A stretch of DNA of 64,000 nucleotides from Sphingomonas sp. 8AM (GCF_902506455.1 NZ_LR733844.1:1977260-2041259); one strand, 5' to 3'; positions 7,795 through 16,153 are shown, counted from the first letter of the stretch. A program made the numbers and translations. The notes: generated from the letters alone by a model not told the origin.

Positions 7795-9243
7795 ATGCTC
7801 AAGTGGTTTCAACAACATGCGCCGATTCGCGTCAAATTTGCGATTCTCGCCCTGCTCTACGGCAGCCTCTCGACGCTTTCGCTGGCGGCGACGATCGGCG
7901 CGGCGCAGGAGCTGCTGTCCGGCACCGTCGCGATGACTGTCGCCACGCTCGCATGGGCGGCGGTGGTCGCCACCGCGGTCGTGTCACGCACGCTGATCTG
8001 CGACCCGTATGTCGCCACCGTCGTCCGCATGGAAGCGCTCGCCGCCGACGACCTCGACACCGCGATCGCCTTCACCGACCATCGCGACTGCGTCGGGCGG
8101 ATGACCAAGGCGATGGAGGTGTTTCGTCGCAACGGCAAGGCGGTGCTGACGGCGGCGCAGACCCAGCGCGCGGTGGTCGAGGCGCTCGGCGCCGGGCTCG
8201 GCCATCTCGCCGACAACGACCTGACCTTCCAGATCGAGCGTCCCTTTCCGGCCGATTACGACACGCTCCGCATCAACTTCAACCGCGCGATGACGGCGGT
8301 ATCGAACACGATCGAGGCGGTGGCGACCGCGAGCAACGGCATCAACAGCGGCGCGGCCGACATCCGCCAGGCGTCGGACGACCTGTCGCAGCGCACCGAG
8401 CAGCAGGCCGCCTCGCTCGAAGAGACCGCGGCCGCGATGGACGAGATCACCACCACCGTGCGCGAGACCGCTGCGGGCGCGCGCCGCGCCAATGACGCCG
8501 TCGTCGAGGCGCGCAGCGAGGCGGAAAGCTCGGGCGACGTCGTGCGGCGCGCGGTCGACGCGATGGGCGGGATCGAGCGCTCCTCGGCCGAGATCAGCGA
8601 GATCATCAGCGTCATCGACGGGATCGCATTTCAGACCAACCTTCTGGCGCTCAACGCCGGGGTCGAGGCGGCGCGGGCCGGCGATGCAGGCAAGGGCTTC
8701 GCGGTCGTCGCCAGCGAGGTGCGCGCGCTGGCGCAGCGCTCGGCAGACGCCGCCAAGGACGTCAAGACCAAGATCAACGCCTCGTCCGAGCAGGTCGAGG
8801 CCGGGGTGACGCTGGTCAGCGACACCGGCAAGGCGCTCGAACGCATCATCGCCCGGATCGGCGAGATCAGCACGCTCGTCTCCGCGATCGCGCAATCGGC
8901 CGAACAGCAGGCGACCGGCCTGCAGCAGGTCAACACCGCCGTTACCGAAATGGACGGCGTGACCCAGCAGAATGCCGCGATGGTCGAGGAAGCGACCGCG
9001 GCCGCACGCAGCCTCGCCGAAGAGGCCGATCGCCTGACGAGTGAGGTCGCGCGCTTCCGCACGGGGACGACCGTGACACGACCGGTGGTCGCGGTCGCCA
9101 GTCCACCCGCCTCGCCGGTTCACGACCTTCAGGCGCGCGCCGCGCAGGCCGGACGCGACCTTGCCCGCTCCGCCCGGCGCCCGGTTACCGGCACGCGCGG
9201 GACCGCGCTGGCGGTGGCGGACGAGGAATGGGCAGACTTCTAA
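7795..9243 (+). CDS. Methyl-accepting chemotaxis protein with minimal periplasmic region
   Basis: A 482-residue chemoreceptor starting at ATG 7795 (MLKWFQQ) behind GGAAGGAA. Two hydrophobic segments (about residues 12-32 and 42-62) are separated by only about ten residues, so there is essentially no periplasmic sensor domain. HAMP-like regions follow, then the long signalling hairpin whose tip is GIAFQTNLLALNAGVEAARAG with GKGFAVVASEVRALAQRS. Methylation helices flank the tip. The protein ends EEWADF, which fits the xWxxF CheR/CheB tether found at the end of high-abundance receptors. It may sense membrane energy state or a cytoplasmic signal. It stands alone, with no che genes next to it. Confidence 0.92.
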   Translation: MLKWFQQHAPIRVKFAILALLYGSLSTLSLAATIGAAQELLSGTVAMTVATLAWAAVVATAVVSRTLICDPYVATVVRMEALAADDLDTAIAFTDHRDCVGRMTKAMEVFRRNGKAVLTAAQTQRAVVEALGAGLGHLADNDLTFQIERPFPADYDTLRINFNRAMTAVSNTIEAVATASNGINSGAADIRQASDDLSQRTEQQAASLEETAAAMDEITTTVRETAAGARRANDAVVEARSEAESSGDVVRRAVDAMGGIERSSAEISEIISVIDGIAFQTNLLALNAGVEAARAGDAGKGFAVVASEVRALAQRSADAAKDVKTKINASSEQVEAGVTLVSDTGKALERIIARIGEISTLVSAIAQSAEQQATGLQQVNTAVTEMDGVTQQNAAMVEEATAAARSLAEEADRLTSEVARFRTGTTVTRPVVAVASPPASPVHDLQARAAQAGRDLARSARRPVTGTRGTALAVADEEWADF

Positions 9244-9378
9244 GCCGTTAGGTAGCTCAGCCCCGTCGAGTCGCCGTCGTCCCGCGCCGGACCCGCGGCT
9301 CCGCCTCGTCGCAGCGCGCGGCAGTGACGCTGTACCCGGCATCAAGGCAACGGCCGCGATGTCGGGACGGGATGACCG

Positions 9379-10380
9379 TTAGTGCGTATCCTGCCCCGCC
9401 GCATAGATCGCGTCGAGCACCCGCGCGGTCGCGACATGGTCTTCCGCCGCCGCGTCGAACCGTGCGCCAGCCGCCAGCCGTTCCGCCCAGTCGACTGCGG
9501 CGCGCCCGCCCCAGTCGTCGGGCGGCACCGCCAGCGTCTCGCGCGCGGTGCCGCGGAAATGCTCGGCGGTGAAATCGTAGAACGAGCCCGCGACGTTGCG
9601 CAGCGCCGCGCCGCCCTCGGTGCCATAGAACGCCGCCTCGATCACCGCATCCTGCCCGGCGTGGAGCCGCCACGAACAGGCCAGTCGTACGACGACGCCG
9701 TTATCCAGCCGCACCGTCGCCGCCGCATAATCCTCGACCGCGTCCGCCGCGACCGGCGCCCCGCCAGCGTAGAGCGCAGCACCGACCCGCTCGGCCGTCG
9801 CCCCCGGATTGAGCCACAAGGCGAGGTCGGCAAGGTGGATGCCAAGATCCATGACGCACCCGCCGCCGGACTGCGCGCGGTCGTAGAACCACGGCTTGTC
9901 CGGGCCATAGGCATTGTGGAACGTCAGATCGATCGCGAACAGCTTTCCCAGCGCACCGCTCCGCACCAGCGGCGCGATCGCGCGCATTCCCGCGGTGTGG
10001 CGATAGGACAGATCGACCCCGAGCAACCGGTCGGCGCGCCGTGCCGCCGCAACCACCGCCGCATTCTCGGCGGCATCGCGCCCGAGCGGCTTCTGGCAGA
10101 ACACCGCCACCCCGGCGTCCAGCGCCACGATCGACTGCGCGGCATGGAGCGCGCTCGGGCTGGCGATCACCACCCCGTCGAGCCCGAGCGCCAGCATCTC
10201 CTCCAGTGACGCGCAGACCTGCGCGCCGGGTGCGTCCTGCACCGCCGCCGCCGCCATCTCCACCGACGGATCGCTGATCGCGACCGCCTCGACCGCGCCG
10301 CTGCCGACCATTGCGCCCATTCGGTGCCGCCCGATCCAGCCGGTGCCGAGGAAGCCGATACGGGGTTTGGCGTGACTCAT
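9379..10380 (-). CDS. Gfo/Idh/MocA family NAD(P)-dependent oxidoreductase
   Basis: A 333-residue sugar dehydrogenase-like enzyme. The N-terminal Rossmann fold begins IGFLGTGWIGRHR, and the EKP-type motif is present as QKPLGRD, with the lysine used in hydride transfer. GGCVMDLGIHLADLA matches the conserved C-terminal-domain histidine region. The start at 10380 (MSHAKPRIG) follows GAAGGA; a start at 10398 (MKDDLF) is also possible. Such enzymes oxidise or reduce a ring hydroxyl of sugars, inositols or nucleotide sugars. It lies downstream of the MDR dehydrogenase on the same strand, and the pair flanks the glycan locus. The substrate is unknown. Confidence 0.88.
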   Translation of the reverse strand: MSHAKPRIGFLGTGWIGRHRMGAMVGSGAVEAVAISDPSVEMAAAAVQDAPGAQVCASLEEMLALGLDGVVIASPSALHAAQSIVALDAGVAVFCQKPLGRDAAENAAVVAAARRADRLLGVDLSYRHTAGMRAIAPLVRSGALGKLFAIDLTFHNAYGPDKPWFYDRAQSGGGCVMDLGIHLADLALWLNPGATAERVGAALYAGGAPVAADAVEDYAAATVRLDNGVVVRLACSWRLHAGQDAVIEAAFYGTEGGAALRNVAGSFYDFTAEHFRGTARETLAVPPDDWGGRAAVDWAERLAAGARFDAAAEDHVATARVLDAIYAAGQDTH

Positions 10381-10407
10381 GAAAAGATCGTCCTTCATCT
10401 ACTTTCC

Positions 10408-10666
10408 GTCATTCCCGCGCAGGCGGGAATCCAGACACGCCAACGTCGCGGGTCTTTCAATGCCGCAGAGGTTCCGGAGTCCCGCCTTCGCGAGGCCTCT
10501 GCGAAAGTGCGGGATCATGCCCTTTGTCGGCCGTTCCCCGGCAGAGGCCGGGGTCAAGTCGGGAAGGTATTTCCGTTAGTTACAAACATGCCCCAACTGG
10601 GCCCCGGCCTTCGCCGGGGTACAAGAAGGAGCCATTTGCAGCGGTCTCGCCTGCGCGGGAACGACG
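10408..10666. repeat. Cluster of degenerate REP-like palindromes
   Basis: The 290-bp space between the MDR and Gfo/Idh genes holds only repeats. GTCATTCCCGCGCAGGCGGG starts at 10408 and a degenerate reverse arm (CCTGCGCGGGAACGAC) ends near 10666. Between them are shorter palindromes around CCGGCAGAGGCCGG and CCCCGGCCTTCGCCGGGG. No gene is seen. Confidence 0.65.
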
Positions 10667-10670
10667 GTGG

Positions 10671-11630
10671 TCACCCGAACGTCACCACCGCCTTCACGAA
10701 CCCGGCAGGCTTGTCGCGCGTCGCGGCAACCGCCTCGTTCAGTTCCGCCAACGTAAAGCGATGCGTCAGCAGCGCCGCCAGATCGACGCGCCCCCCGGCC
10801 ACCGCTGCCACCGCCTCGTTGAGCCCGCGCAAATTCACCCGCGGATCGCGTTCATGCGCGTTGATCACGTCGATGCCCTTCCAGTTCCAGTCCTGCATGT
10901 TCACCTGCCGCGGCCCGTCCTGATGATAGCCCGCCACCATCAGCCGCCCGCCGAACCCGACGATCGCCGAGGCGAGGTCGAGCGGCCATTGCTTGCCGAC
11001 CGCCTCGATCACGCGTTCGCACAACGCCTCACCGGTCAGCTGCTTGACCCGCTCGATGATCGCCCAGTGATCGTCCATCGCGATCGTCTCGGCCGCACCG
11101 TTCGCGCGCGCCAGCGCCAGCGACTCCTCACGCCGTGAGATCGCGATCACCCGCGCCCCGGCGTCGCTCGCCAGCTTCGTCAGTACGGCGCCGAGAAAGC
11201 CGATCCCGACGATCGCCACCGTCTGCCCAGGCAGCACGTCGGCGCGGCGGAAGATGTTCATCGCGCACGCCAGCGGCTCGCCCGGAAACGCCTGCCCGTC
11301 GAGCGCGGCTGGCAGCCGCACCAGTTGATCGACCGAAGCCACGTCATACGGCGCGAAGCTATGCCCCGACAGCATCGTCACCCGCTCGCCGATCGCAACG
11401 TCGTCGACGCCCGCGCCCAGCGCATCGACGACGCCCCAGCCCTCATGCCCCATCCCGCCGGTCTCACTGGGATAGGTCGACCACGGTTGTCCCTCCCACG
11501 GCTCGACGTTCGACGCGCAGACGCCGCAGCCCTCCAGCCGCACGCGCACCTCGCCCGCGCCCGGTTGCGGCACCGGCGCGTCGCGCACCTCGAACCGCCC
11601 GGGCGCCACCAGCACCGCCGCCGGCATCAT
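10671..11630 (-). CDS. Zinc-type alcohol dehydrogenase family protein (MDR superfamily)
   Basis: A 319-residue medium-chain dehydrogenase. The N-terminal GroES-like domain has CGVCASNVE and GMGHEGWG, the positions of the catalytic zinc ligands. The nucleotide-binding loop is VAIVGIGFLGAVL. It lacks the four-cysteine structural zinc lobe. The ATG at 11630 was chosen; a second ATG directly follows, and GGAAG lies just upstream. The start is 35 bp from the divergent DUF1003 gene. Together with the downstream Gfo/Idh gene it could oxidise a sugar alcohol or sugar, but the substrate cannot be read from the sequence. Confidence 0.85.
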   Translation of the reverse strand: MMPAAVLVAPGRFEVRDAPVPQPGAGEVRVRLEGCGVCASNVEPWEGQPWSTYPSETGGMGHEGWGVVDALGAGVDDVAIGERVTMLSGHSFAPYDVASVDQLVRLPAALDGQAFPGEPLACAMNIFRRADVLPGQTVAIVGIGFLGAVLTKLASDAGARVIAISRREESLALARANGAAETIAMDDHWAIIERVKQLTGEALCERVIEAVGKQWPLDLASAIVGFGGRLMVAGYHQDGPRQVNMQDWNWKGIDVINAHERDPRVNLRGLNEAVAAVAGGRVDLAALLTHRFTLAELNEAVAATRDKPAGFVKAVVTFG

Positions 11631-11665
11631 GCTTCCATTATCGTGCGACAATCGTTGGACTTCCC

Positions 11666-12175
11666 ATGAATGAACCGCGTGATCTGAACGGCGCGCTCGC
11701 CGACAACATCCACCGCCTTGCCGAGCGCCAGCGCCGCGTCGAGGCCGATGCTCCCTGGTCGGACCGGCTGGCCGCCCGGATCACCGGCTTCACCGGGTCG
11801 ATGACCTTCGTCGCGCTCCACCTGACGTACTTTGGCGGCTGGATCGTATGGAACCTGTATTTGTCGCCCAAGTTCGACCCGACCTTCGTCGTGCTGGCGA
11901 TGATCGCGTCGGTGGAGGCGATCTTCCTTTCCACCTTCGTCCTCATCAGCCAGAACCGCATGGCCGCGCAGGCACAGGCGCGCGCCGACCTCGACCTCCA
12001 CATCAACCTGCTCGCCGAGCACGAACTGTCGCGGCTCACCGCGGTCGTCCGCCAGATCGCCGAGCGGGTCGGGGTCGAACCGCCCGACGACATCGCCGAG
12101 ATCGAACGCGACGTCCGCGCCGAAGACGTGCTCGACACGCTCGACCGCGTTATGCCGTCGCCGTCCGGCTCGTGA
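11666..12175 (+). CDS. DUF1003-family membrane protein
   Basis: A 169-residue inner-membrane protein of the DUF1003 type. It has a soluble N-terminus (DRLAARITGFTGSMTFV), two membrane segments (about residues 48-70 and 78-102; WIVWNLYLSP between them, then EAIFLSTFVLISQNRM) and a helical cytoplasmic tail with the family's RADLDLHINLLAEHELS. The function of DUF1003 is unknown. The start is ATG 11666 (MNEPRDLNG). Its last 26 bp overlap the end of the convergent hydrolase gene. It interrupts the glycan locus and may not belong to it. Confidence 0.85.
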   Translation: MNEPRDLNGALADNIHRLAERQRRVEADAPWSDRLAARITGFTGSMTFVALHLTYFGGWIVWNLYLSPKFDPTFVVLAMIASVEAIFLSTFVLISQNRMAAQAQARADLDLHINLLAEHELSRLTAVVRQIAERVGVEPPDDIAEIERDVRAEDVLDTLDRVMPSPSGS

Positions 12176-13067
12176 CCGCCGCAGGCGCGTAGCGGTCGAT
12201 CATCCACGCGCAAAAATCCGCGAAGGCCTGCGGATCGCGCGCCGCGCTGGTGTGATGCGGCTGGATGCCGAGATGCTCGGGGGTGAAGCAGAACGTCACC
12301 GTCGTATCGAACTCGGCGAGCGCTTCCATCTGCCGGTCGAACCAGTCGGTCGCATTGGGACGGAAGCTGTCGGCCCAGCTCAACCCGGTGCGCAGCTTCT
12401 TCGTCCCCAGCCGCTTCATCCACGTGACCGCGTCGTCGAGCCGCGGGTCCTCGAAGTGGAACCATTGCATCAGCCCCATCTCCGACGCGACCCTGGCATA
12501 GCTGTCGAGCGACGGCTTGGGCGTGCCGTCCTCGCGGATCAGCCCCATGTAGAAGTGGCGGTAATAGCTCGATCCCTCCGCCTCGCGATGGCGGGTGGTC
12601 GCGCCCCATTCCTGCGGCAGGTCGAACAGCGAATACCAATAGACGCGCGGCACGCGCCCGATCAGCAGCTCGGCGGTCTTCTCGACCCCGAACACCTGCA
12701 CCTCCTCCGCGCCGAACGAGCCGACGCCGACCTCGGTGACCCACACCGGCTTGTCGGTGACCGCCTCGATCTCGGCGATCTTCGCGGGCCAGTCGTGGAT
12801 CGACCACAGGTTCCAGTCGAGCGGAAAGCCGTGCACCGCCAGCACGTCGACCGCGTCGAGGCAGCCGTGTGCCTCCAGCCGCTTCACCCACAACGGGTCG
12901 ATTGGCGACATGCCCCCCAGCACGCGCGTCACCGCCGGATTGACCGCCGCGATCGAAGTCCCGGCGCGCTTGACGGTATCGGCGAACAGCGACCAGTCGG
13001 GGTCGACCTCCGGGTCCCAATGCGACTTGTTGTTCGGCTCGTTCCAGATCATCGCGGCTTCGATCAC
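12150..13067 (-). CDS. Clan-A glycoside hydrolase (beta-xylosidase-like), apparently circularly permuted
   Basis: A 305-residue protein starting at GTG 13067, whose GTGA overlaps the methyltransferase stop. It opens almost at once with IWNEPN (residues 7-12), the acid/base strand beta-4 of clan-A TIM barrels. VDVLAVHGFPLDW, then KPVWVTEVGVGSF (nucleophile on beta-7) and YWYSLFDLP (beta-8) follow. Only after these come LGTKKLRTGLSWAD, TVTFCFTPEHLG and FADFCAWMIDRYAP, which resemble strands beta-1 to beta-3 that normally precede the NEP strand. The domain order therefore looks rotated, while both catalytic glutamates are kept. The longer upstream reading frame only shadows the methyltransferase. 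No signal peptide is seen, so it should act in the cytoplasm. The substrate is unknown. Confidence 0.8.
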   Translation of the reverse strand: MIEAAMIWNEPNNKSHWDPEVDPDWSLFADTVKRAGTSIAAVNPAVTRVLGGMSPIDPLWVKRLEAHGCLDAVDVLAVHGFPLDWNLWSIHDWPAKIAEIEAVTDKPVWVTEVGVGSFGAEEVQVFGVEKTAELLIGRVPRVYWYSLFDLPQEWGATTRHREAEGSSYYRHFYMGLIREDGTPKPSLDSYARVASEMGLMQWFHFEDPRLDDAVTWMKRLGTKKLRTGLSWADSFRPNATDWFDRQMEALAEFDTTVTFCFTPEHLGIQPHHTSAARDPQAFADFCAWMIDRYAPAAVTSRTATA

Positions 13068-13852
13068 GCGCGCACTCCCCCCGTGGATGGATAGACCGCC
13101 GCCGGCCCGTGCTCGGCAAAGGGCACGTCGCTGATGCGGCAGAGATAGACATCGTCCTGCGGATGCGCCGTCACGGTAAAGCCCGCCGCGCGCAGCATCG
13201 CTTCCGAGCAGGCGCGGTTCGGCGCCCACCAATTGGTCCAGTCGCCCGCGAACTTGCGCTCGATGAAGTGCAGCTTCGGATAGTCGCGATCGTCGAAATA
13301 TTCGGGCGGGGTCCAGGTGCCGGGCACGTAGAAGGGGTGATCCTCCGGTACCTGCGCGTCGTCCTTCGACCCCTGCTGCATCGTCTGGAACAGCATCAGG
13401 TCGCCGGCGACATGCTCGCGGATCAGGTCGAGCGCGAGCAGCGGATGCCGAAGGTGATACAGCACCCCCATGAAGATCACGAGATCGAACCGTTCGCCGA
13501 GCTGCGCGACGTCATAGACCGACAGGTTACGGAACTCGACGCTGCCGGCGAACCCCAAAGCCTCGCTCGCCAGCCGCGCCTGCGCCAGATAGCGGTCATC
13601 GGAATCGATCCCCACCACCCGCGCCGCGCCGCGACGCTTCATCTCGACCGAATAGAAGCCGGCGTTGCACCCGACATCCAGCACCGTCTTGCCGGTCAGA
13701 TCCTCGGGCAGGCAGACGCCGAATTCGGCGAACTTGTTGCCGGGATAATCGAGCAGAAAATGATCGGGCGCGGTCTGCACACCGCCGGGCAGATGAATGT
13801 TGTGGAACCACGGGGCCAGCTCGGCGACCCGCGCACGCAAATCTTCGGTCAT
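13064..13852 (-). CDS. Class I SAM-dependent methyltransferase (TIGR04290/CmoB-like)
   Basis: The 262-residue protein starts at MTEDLRARVAELAPW, 4-5 nt after GGGGGA. The SAM motif is VLDVGCNAGFYS; VVGIDSDDRYL and FDLVIFMGVLYHLRHP follow. The early WFHNIHLPGG and DYPGNKF recall the CmoB-related methyltransferases and, from memory, the family TIGR04290. CmoB modifies tRNA, but this relative sits in a glycan locus and shares a 4-nt overlap with the permuted hydrolase, so a sugar or lipid-sugar substrate is as likely. The upstream 120 bp are shared with the divergent GT9-like gene. Confidence 0.85.
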   Translation of the reverse strand: MTEDLRARVAELAPWFHNIHLPGGVQTAPDHFLLDYPGNKFAEFGVCLPEDLTGKTVLDVGCNAGFYSVEMKRRGAARVVGIDSDDRYLAQARLASEALGFAGSVEFRNLSVYDVAQLGERFDLVIFMGVLYHLRHPLLALDLIREHVAGDLMLFQTMQQGSKDDAQVPEDHPFYVPGTWTPPEYFDDRDYPKLHFIERKFAGDWTNWWAPNRACSEAMLRAAGFTVTAHPQDDVYLCRISDVPFAEHGPAAVYPSTGGVRA

Positions 13853-13925
13853 CAATCCCCCGTCACCCATCGACAGCATCAACTATCCTTGCGAGGCCCC
13901 GTTCCGCCTACTGATCTCGCTCAAT

Positions 13926-13933
13926 ATTATAAT
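13926..13933. promoter_or_regulatory. Possible overlapping divergent -10 elements
   Basis: ATTATAAT contains TATAAT on the plus strand (13928-13933) and on the minus strand (13926-13931) in an otherwise GC-rich 120-bp divergent gap. It could drive both the methyltransferase/hydrolase pair and the GT9-like/DUF6165 pair. No good -35 sequence was found. Confidence 0.35.
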
Positions 13934-13971
13934 GCGGAACCGCCGCCGGGGTGCGCCGCGTTTGCGGCGGC

Positions 13972-14883
13972 ATGAGCGATCACGGCTGGACCCGGGCGAT
14001 GCGCGAGGAGCGCTACGAGGACGCCTGGGCGATCGAGCGCGCGGTGCTCGCCGCGCGCGATCCGGCGACATGCGACGATCCGACGCTCCCCTATCACCAG
14101 CGCTGGGTCTGGGACGGAAGCGCGGTCGACGATCGCGACGTGCTGGTGCGCTGCTATCACGGGCTCGGCGACACGCTGCAATTCGCGCGGTTTCTCCCAG
14201 TGCTGGCACGACGCGCGCGGTCGGTGGCGGTCGAGGCACCCGCGCGACTTCACCCGTTGCTGCGCTTCCCCGGCATCGCGCTGGCTGCGTTCGACGATGC
14301 ACACCCGCTGCCGCCGTCCGGCTGCGACATCGAGATCACCGAACTGGCATTCGCGCTACGCTGTGCCCCTCGCGACGTACCCGTTCCCTATCTCCACACC
14401 ACCCCCGCCCCGCTCCCCCACGACACGGTCGGGCTCTGCTGGCAGGCCGGCGACTGGGATGCCGACCGCTGGGTGCCCCCCGCGCTGCTCGAACCGATCG
14501 CGGCGCGGCACCGCTGCCTGTCGCTGGTGAGCGCGCCGACCACGCTACCGGTCATCAACCCCGAAGGCTGCCCGTTCGACCTCGCCGCGACCGCCGCGCT
14601 GGTCGCGGGCTGCGCGCTGGTCATCACCGTCGACACGATGATCGCGCATCTCGCTGGCGCGCTCGGGCGCCCGACGTGGCTGCTGCTCAAGGCCGCGCCC
14701 GACTGGCGCTGGGACCCCGCGCGCCGCGACAGCGCCTGGTACCCGCACACCCGCCTCTACGCACAGCCGACCGCGGGCGACTGGCAGACGCCGCTCGCCA
14801 CGATCGCGCGCGATCTCGACATGATCCAAGGAGAAGACCATGGCCAGCCTCCCCAGCCCGTCCGTGCCCGTGTCCTGGGGTGA
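13972..14883 (+). CDS. Glycosyltransferase family 9-like protein
   Basis: A 303-residue protein (start MSDHGWTR at 13972) resembling the GT9-type domain found in TPR-linked glycosyltransferases and, distantly, LPS heptosyltransferases. Signs are VRCYHGLGDTLQFARFLP near residue 60 (the N-terminal loop), GLCWQAGDWDADRW and the acceptor/donor region ITVDTMIAHLAGALGRPTW. No TPR repeats precede it. The nucleotide-sugar donor cannot be inferred. Its final 44 bp overlap the DUF6165-like gene in another frame, so expression is tightly coupled. It probably acts in the cytoplasm or at the inner membrane face. Confidence 0.8.
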   Translation: MSDHGWTRAMREERYEDAWAIERAVLAARDPATCDDPTLPYHQRWVWDGSAVDDRDVLVRCYHGLGDTLQFARFLPVLARRARSVAVEAPARLHPLLRFPGIALAAFDDAHPLPPSGCDIEITELAFALRCAPRDVPVPYLHTTPAPLPHDTVGLCWQAGDWDADRWVPPALLEPIAARHRCLSLVSAPTTLPVINPEGCPFDLAATAALVAGCALVITVDTMIAHLAGALGRPTWLLLKAAPDWRWDPARRDSAWYPHTRLYAQPTAGDWQTPLATIARDLDMIQGEDHGQPPQPVRARVLG

Positions 14884-15238
14884 GTTGCTCGACAAGATCA
14901 CGATCCTCGAAATCAAGCAGCACCGCATCGACCGTGCCGACGCCCGCGCCAATGTCGCGCGCGAACATTCGCTGTTGTCGCGGATCGGCGCAGGGGTGCT
15001 CGGGCAGGACGAAGTCGCGCCGCTCTACGCGCGACTGAAGTCCGTCAACGAGGATCTGTGGGAGATCGAGGACGCGATCCGCCGCGAGGAAGCCGCACGC
15101 AGCTTCGGCGGCGAGTTCATCCGGCTGGCGCGCGCAGTGTACGTCAAGAACGACGAACGCGCGGCACTGAAGCGCGCCATCAACGTCGCGCTGGAATCGG
15201 ACCTGATCGAAGAGAAGAGTTATGCGGCGGTGAATTGA
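14840..15238 (+). CDS. DUF6165-like small protein
   Basis: A 132-residue soluble protein starting at ATG 14840 after AAGGAGAAGACC. The N-terminal VPVSWGELLDKITILEIKQHRI is the recognisable core of the DUF6165 family; the rest is helical. To my knowledge the function is unknown, and relatives are often seen beside surface-polysaccharide or TPR-glycosyltransferase genes, as here. It begins inside the GT9-like gene, so the two are probably translated together and may work as partners. Confidence 0.8.
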   Translation: MASLPSPSVPVSWGELLDKITILEIKQHRIDRADARANVAREHSLLSRIGAGVLGQDEVAPLYARLKSVNEDLWEIEDAIRREEAARSFGGEFIRLARAVYVKNDERAALKRAINVALESDLIEEKSYAAVN

Positions 15239-15293
15239 GTTTTTTTGACACAGCCGCGGCGTGTTCGGGGCGACAACACCGCTAGATTAGATA

Positions 15294-15364
15294 GACATGG
15301 GCCCCTGCCTGCGCAGGGGCGACAAGAAGAACCGTCGCCCCTGCGCAGGCAGGGGCCTATGTCT
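15294..15364. repeat. Long near-perfect inverted repeat (GCCCCTGCCTGCGCAGGGGC type)
   Basis: GACATGGGCCCCTGCCTGCG and its complement (ending CAGGGGCCTATGTC) face each other across a spacer of about 15 nt. Each arm also contains the self-complementary CCCTGCGCAGG. The element fills most of the 169-bp gap between the convergent DUF6165-like and phosphatase genes. Confidence 0.8.
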
Positions 15365-15407
15365 GTGAAGTCCATCCCGACGACGCGCCGGTCACAACGA
15401 CAATGTG

Positions 15408-15989
15408 TCACATACAACGCTCATTCACCGCCACCACCATCGCCCCCTCGCCCTCCAGCGAAAGCGTCGTCACCGACCCCGGATCGCACCCCAGCGAGAA
15501 GATCCGCTCCAGCGGCAATCCGAGATAATGCGCCACCACCCCGCGGATCACATCGCAATGCGACACACATAACGTCACACCCTCCCCGCACGCGGCGACG
15601 AACGTGACCGCGCGCGCCACCGCCTCCGCCATCGTCTCACCGCCCGGACAACGCGCGGTCCCGCGCTCGGCATTCCAGCGCTGCCAGTCGGGATCGCCGT
15701 CGAGCGCCGCGAACGACCGTCCGGTAAAATCACCGAAGTCGATTTCATCCAGCGCCGCGTCCGCCATCACCGGCAGTTGCAACGCCGCCGCGACCACCGC
15801 TGCCGTTTCGCGGGTCCGTGCACGCGGGCTCGTTACGATCCGCCTCACCCCGCGCGCCGCCACCAGTCGTGCAAGCGCGGCAGCCTCCGCCTGTCCCTGC
15901 TGGTTCAGGGAGATATTGGAACGACCGCTCAGAACGCGGCCGACTTCTTGGTGATGCCCGTGCCGGGCAAGCAAAATACTTCTCGCCAT
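15408..15989 (-). CDS. Histidine phosphatase family protein
   Basis: A 193-residue member of the phosphoglycerate mutase-like histidine phosphatases. The phospho-histidine is in LLARHGHHQ (His10), the second catalytic histidine in LCVSHCDVIRG, and TSPRARTRETA and EIDFGDFTG are the other family landmarks. Such enzymes dephosphorylate small sugar phosphates, cobalamin intermediates or other metabolites. In this locus a sugar-phosphate phosphatase role is plausible but not proven. It is divergent from the epimerase operon with a 164-bp gap. Confidence 0.88.
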   Translation of the reverse strand: MARSILLARHGHHQEVGRVLSGRSNISLNQQGQAEAAALARLVAARGVRRIVTSPRARTRETAAVVAAALQLPVMADAALDEIDFGDFTGRSFAALDGDPDWQRWNAERGTARCPGGETMAEAVARAVTFVAACGEGVTLCVSHCDVIRGVVAHYLGLPLERIFSLGCDPGSVTTLSLEGEGAMVVAVNERCM

Positions 15990-16141
15990 TCCGGATTGAT
16001 CTGCGTCAGTTCAGAAGCGCTGTCCATGAAAATTACGCTGGCGCAATAATTTCAGGAACCAAGCTAAGTAGAAGATGTTCTTACTGACGCAATCAACCAG
16101 CAATGAACGTGCGTGTCATTGATGGAGATCAAGTGCGGGGC

Positions 16142-16147
16142 GGAGGA
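16142..16147 (+). promoter_or_regulatory. Ribosome-binding site that decides the epimerase start
   Basis: GGAGGA lies 6 nt before GTG 16154 (GTG GAA ACC ATT). This is a much better start context than the in-frame ATG at 16103, which has no comparable site and would add 17 residues ahead of the Rossmann strand. Confidence 0.65.
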
Positions 16148-16153
16148 ACATTC

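Noticed and set aside
9244-9378. Gene or regulatory RNA between the chemoreceptor and Gfo/Idh genes
   Set aside because: The 135 bp hold only weak, degraded palindromes and no convincing reading frame with a ribosome-binding site.
13068-13232. Longer N-terminus for the permuted hydrolase
   Set aside because: It reads the coding region of the methyltransferase C-terminus in another frame and shows no barrel-strand pattern. The GTGA overlap is the more likely start.
15236-15250. Terminator after the DUF6165-like gene (run of seven T)
   Set aside because: No hairpin stem precedes the T run; it is only a homopolymer next to the stop codon.
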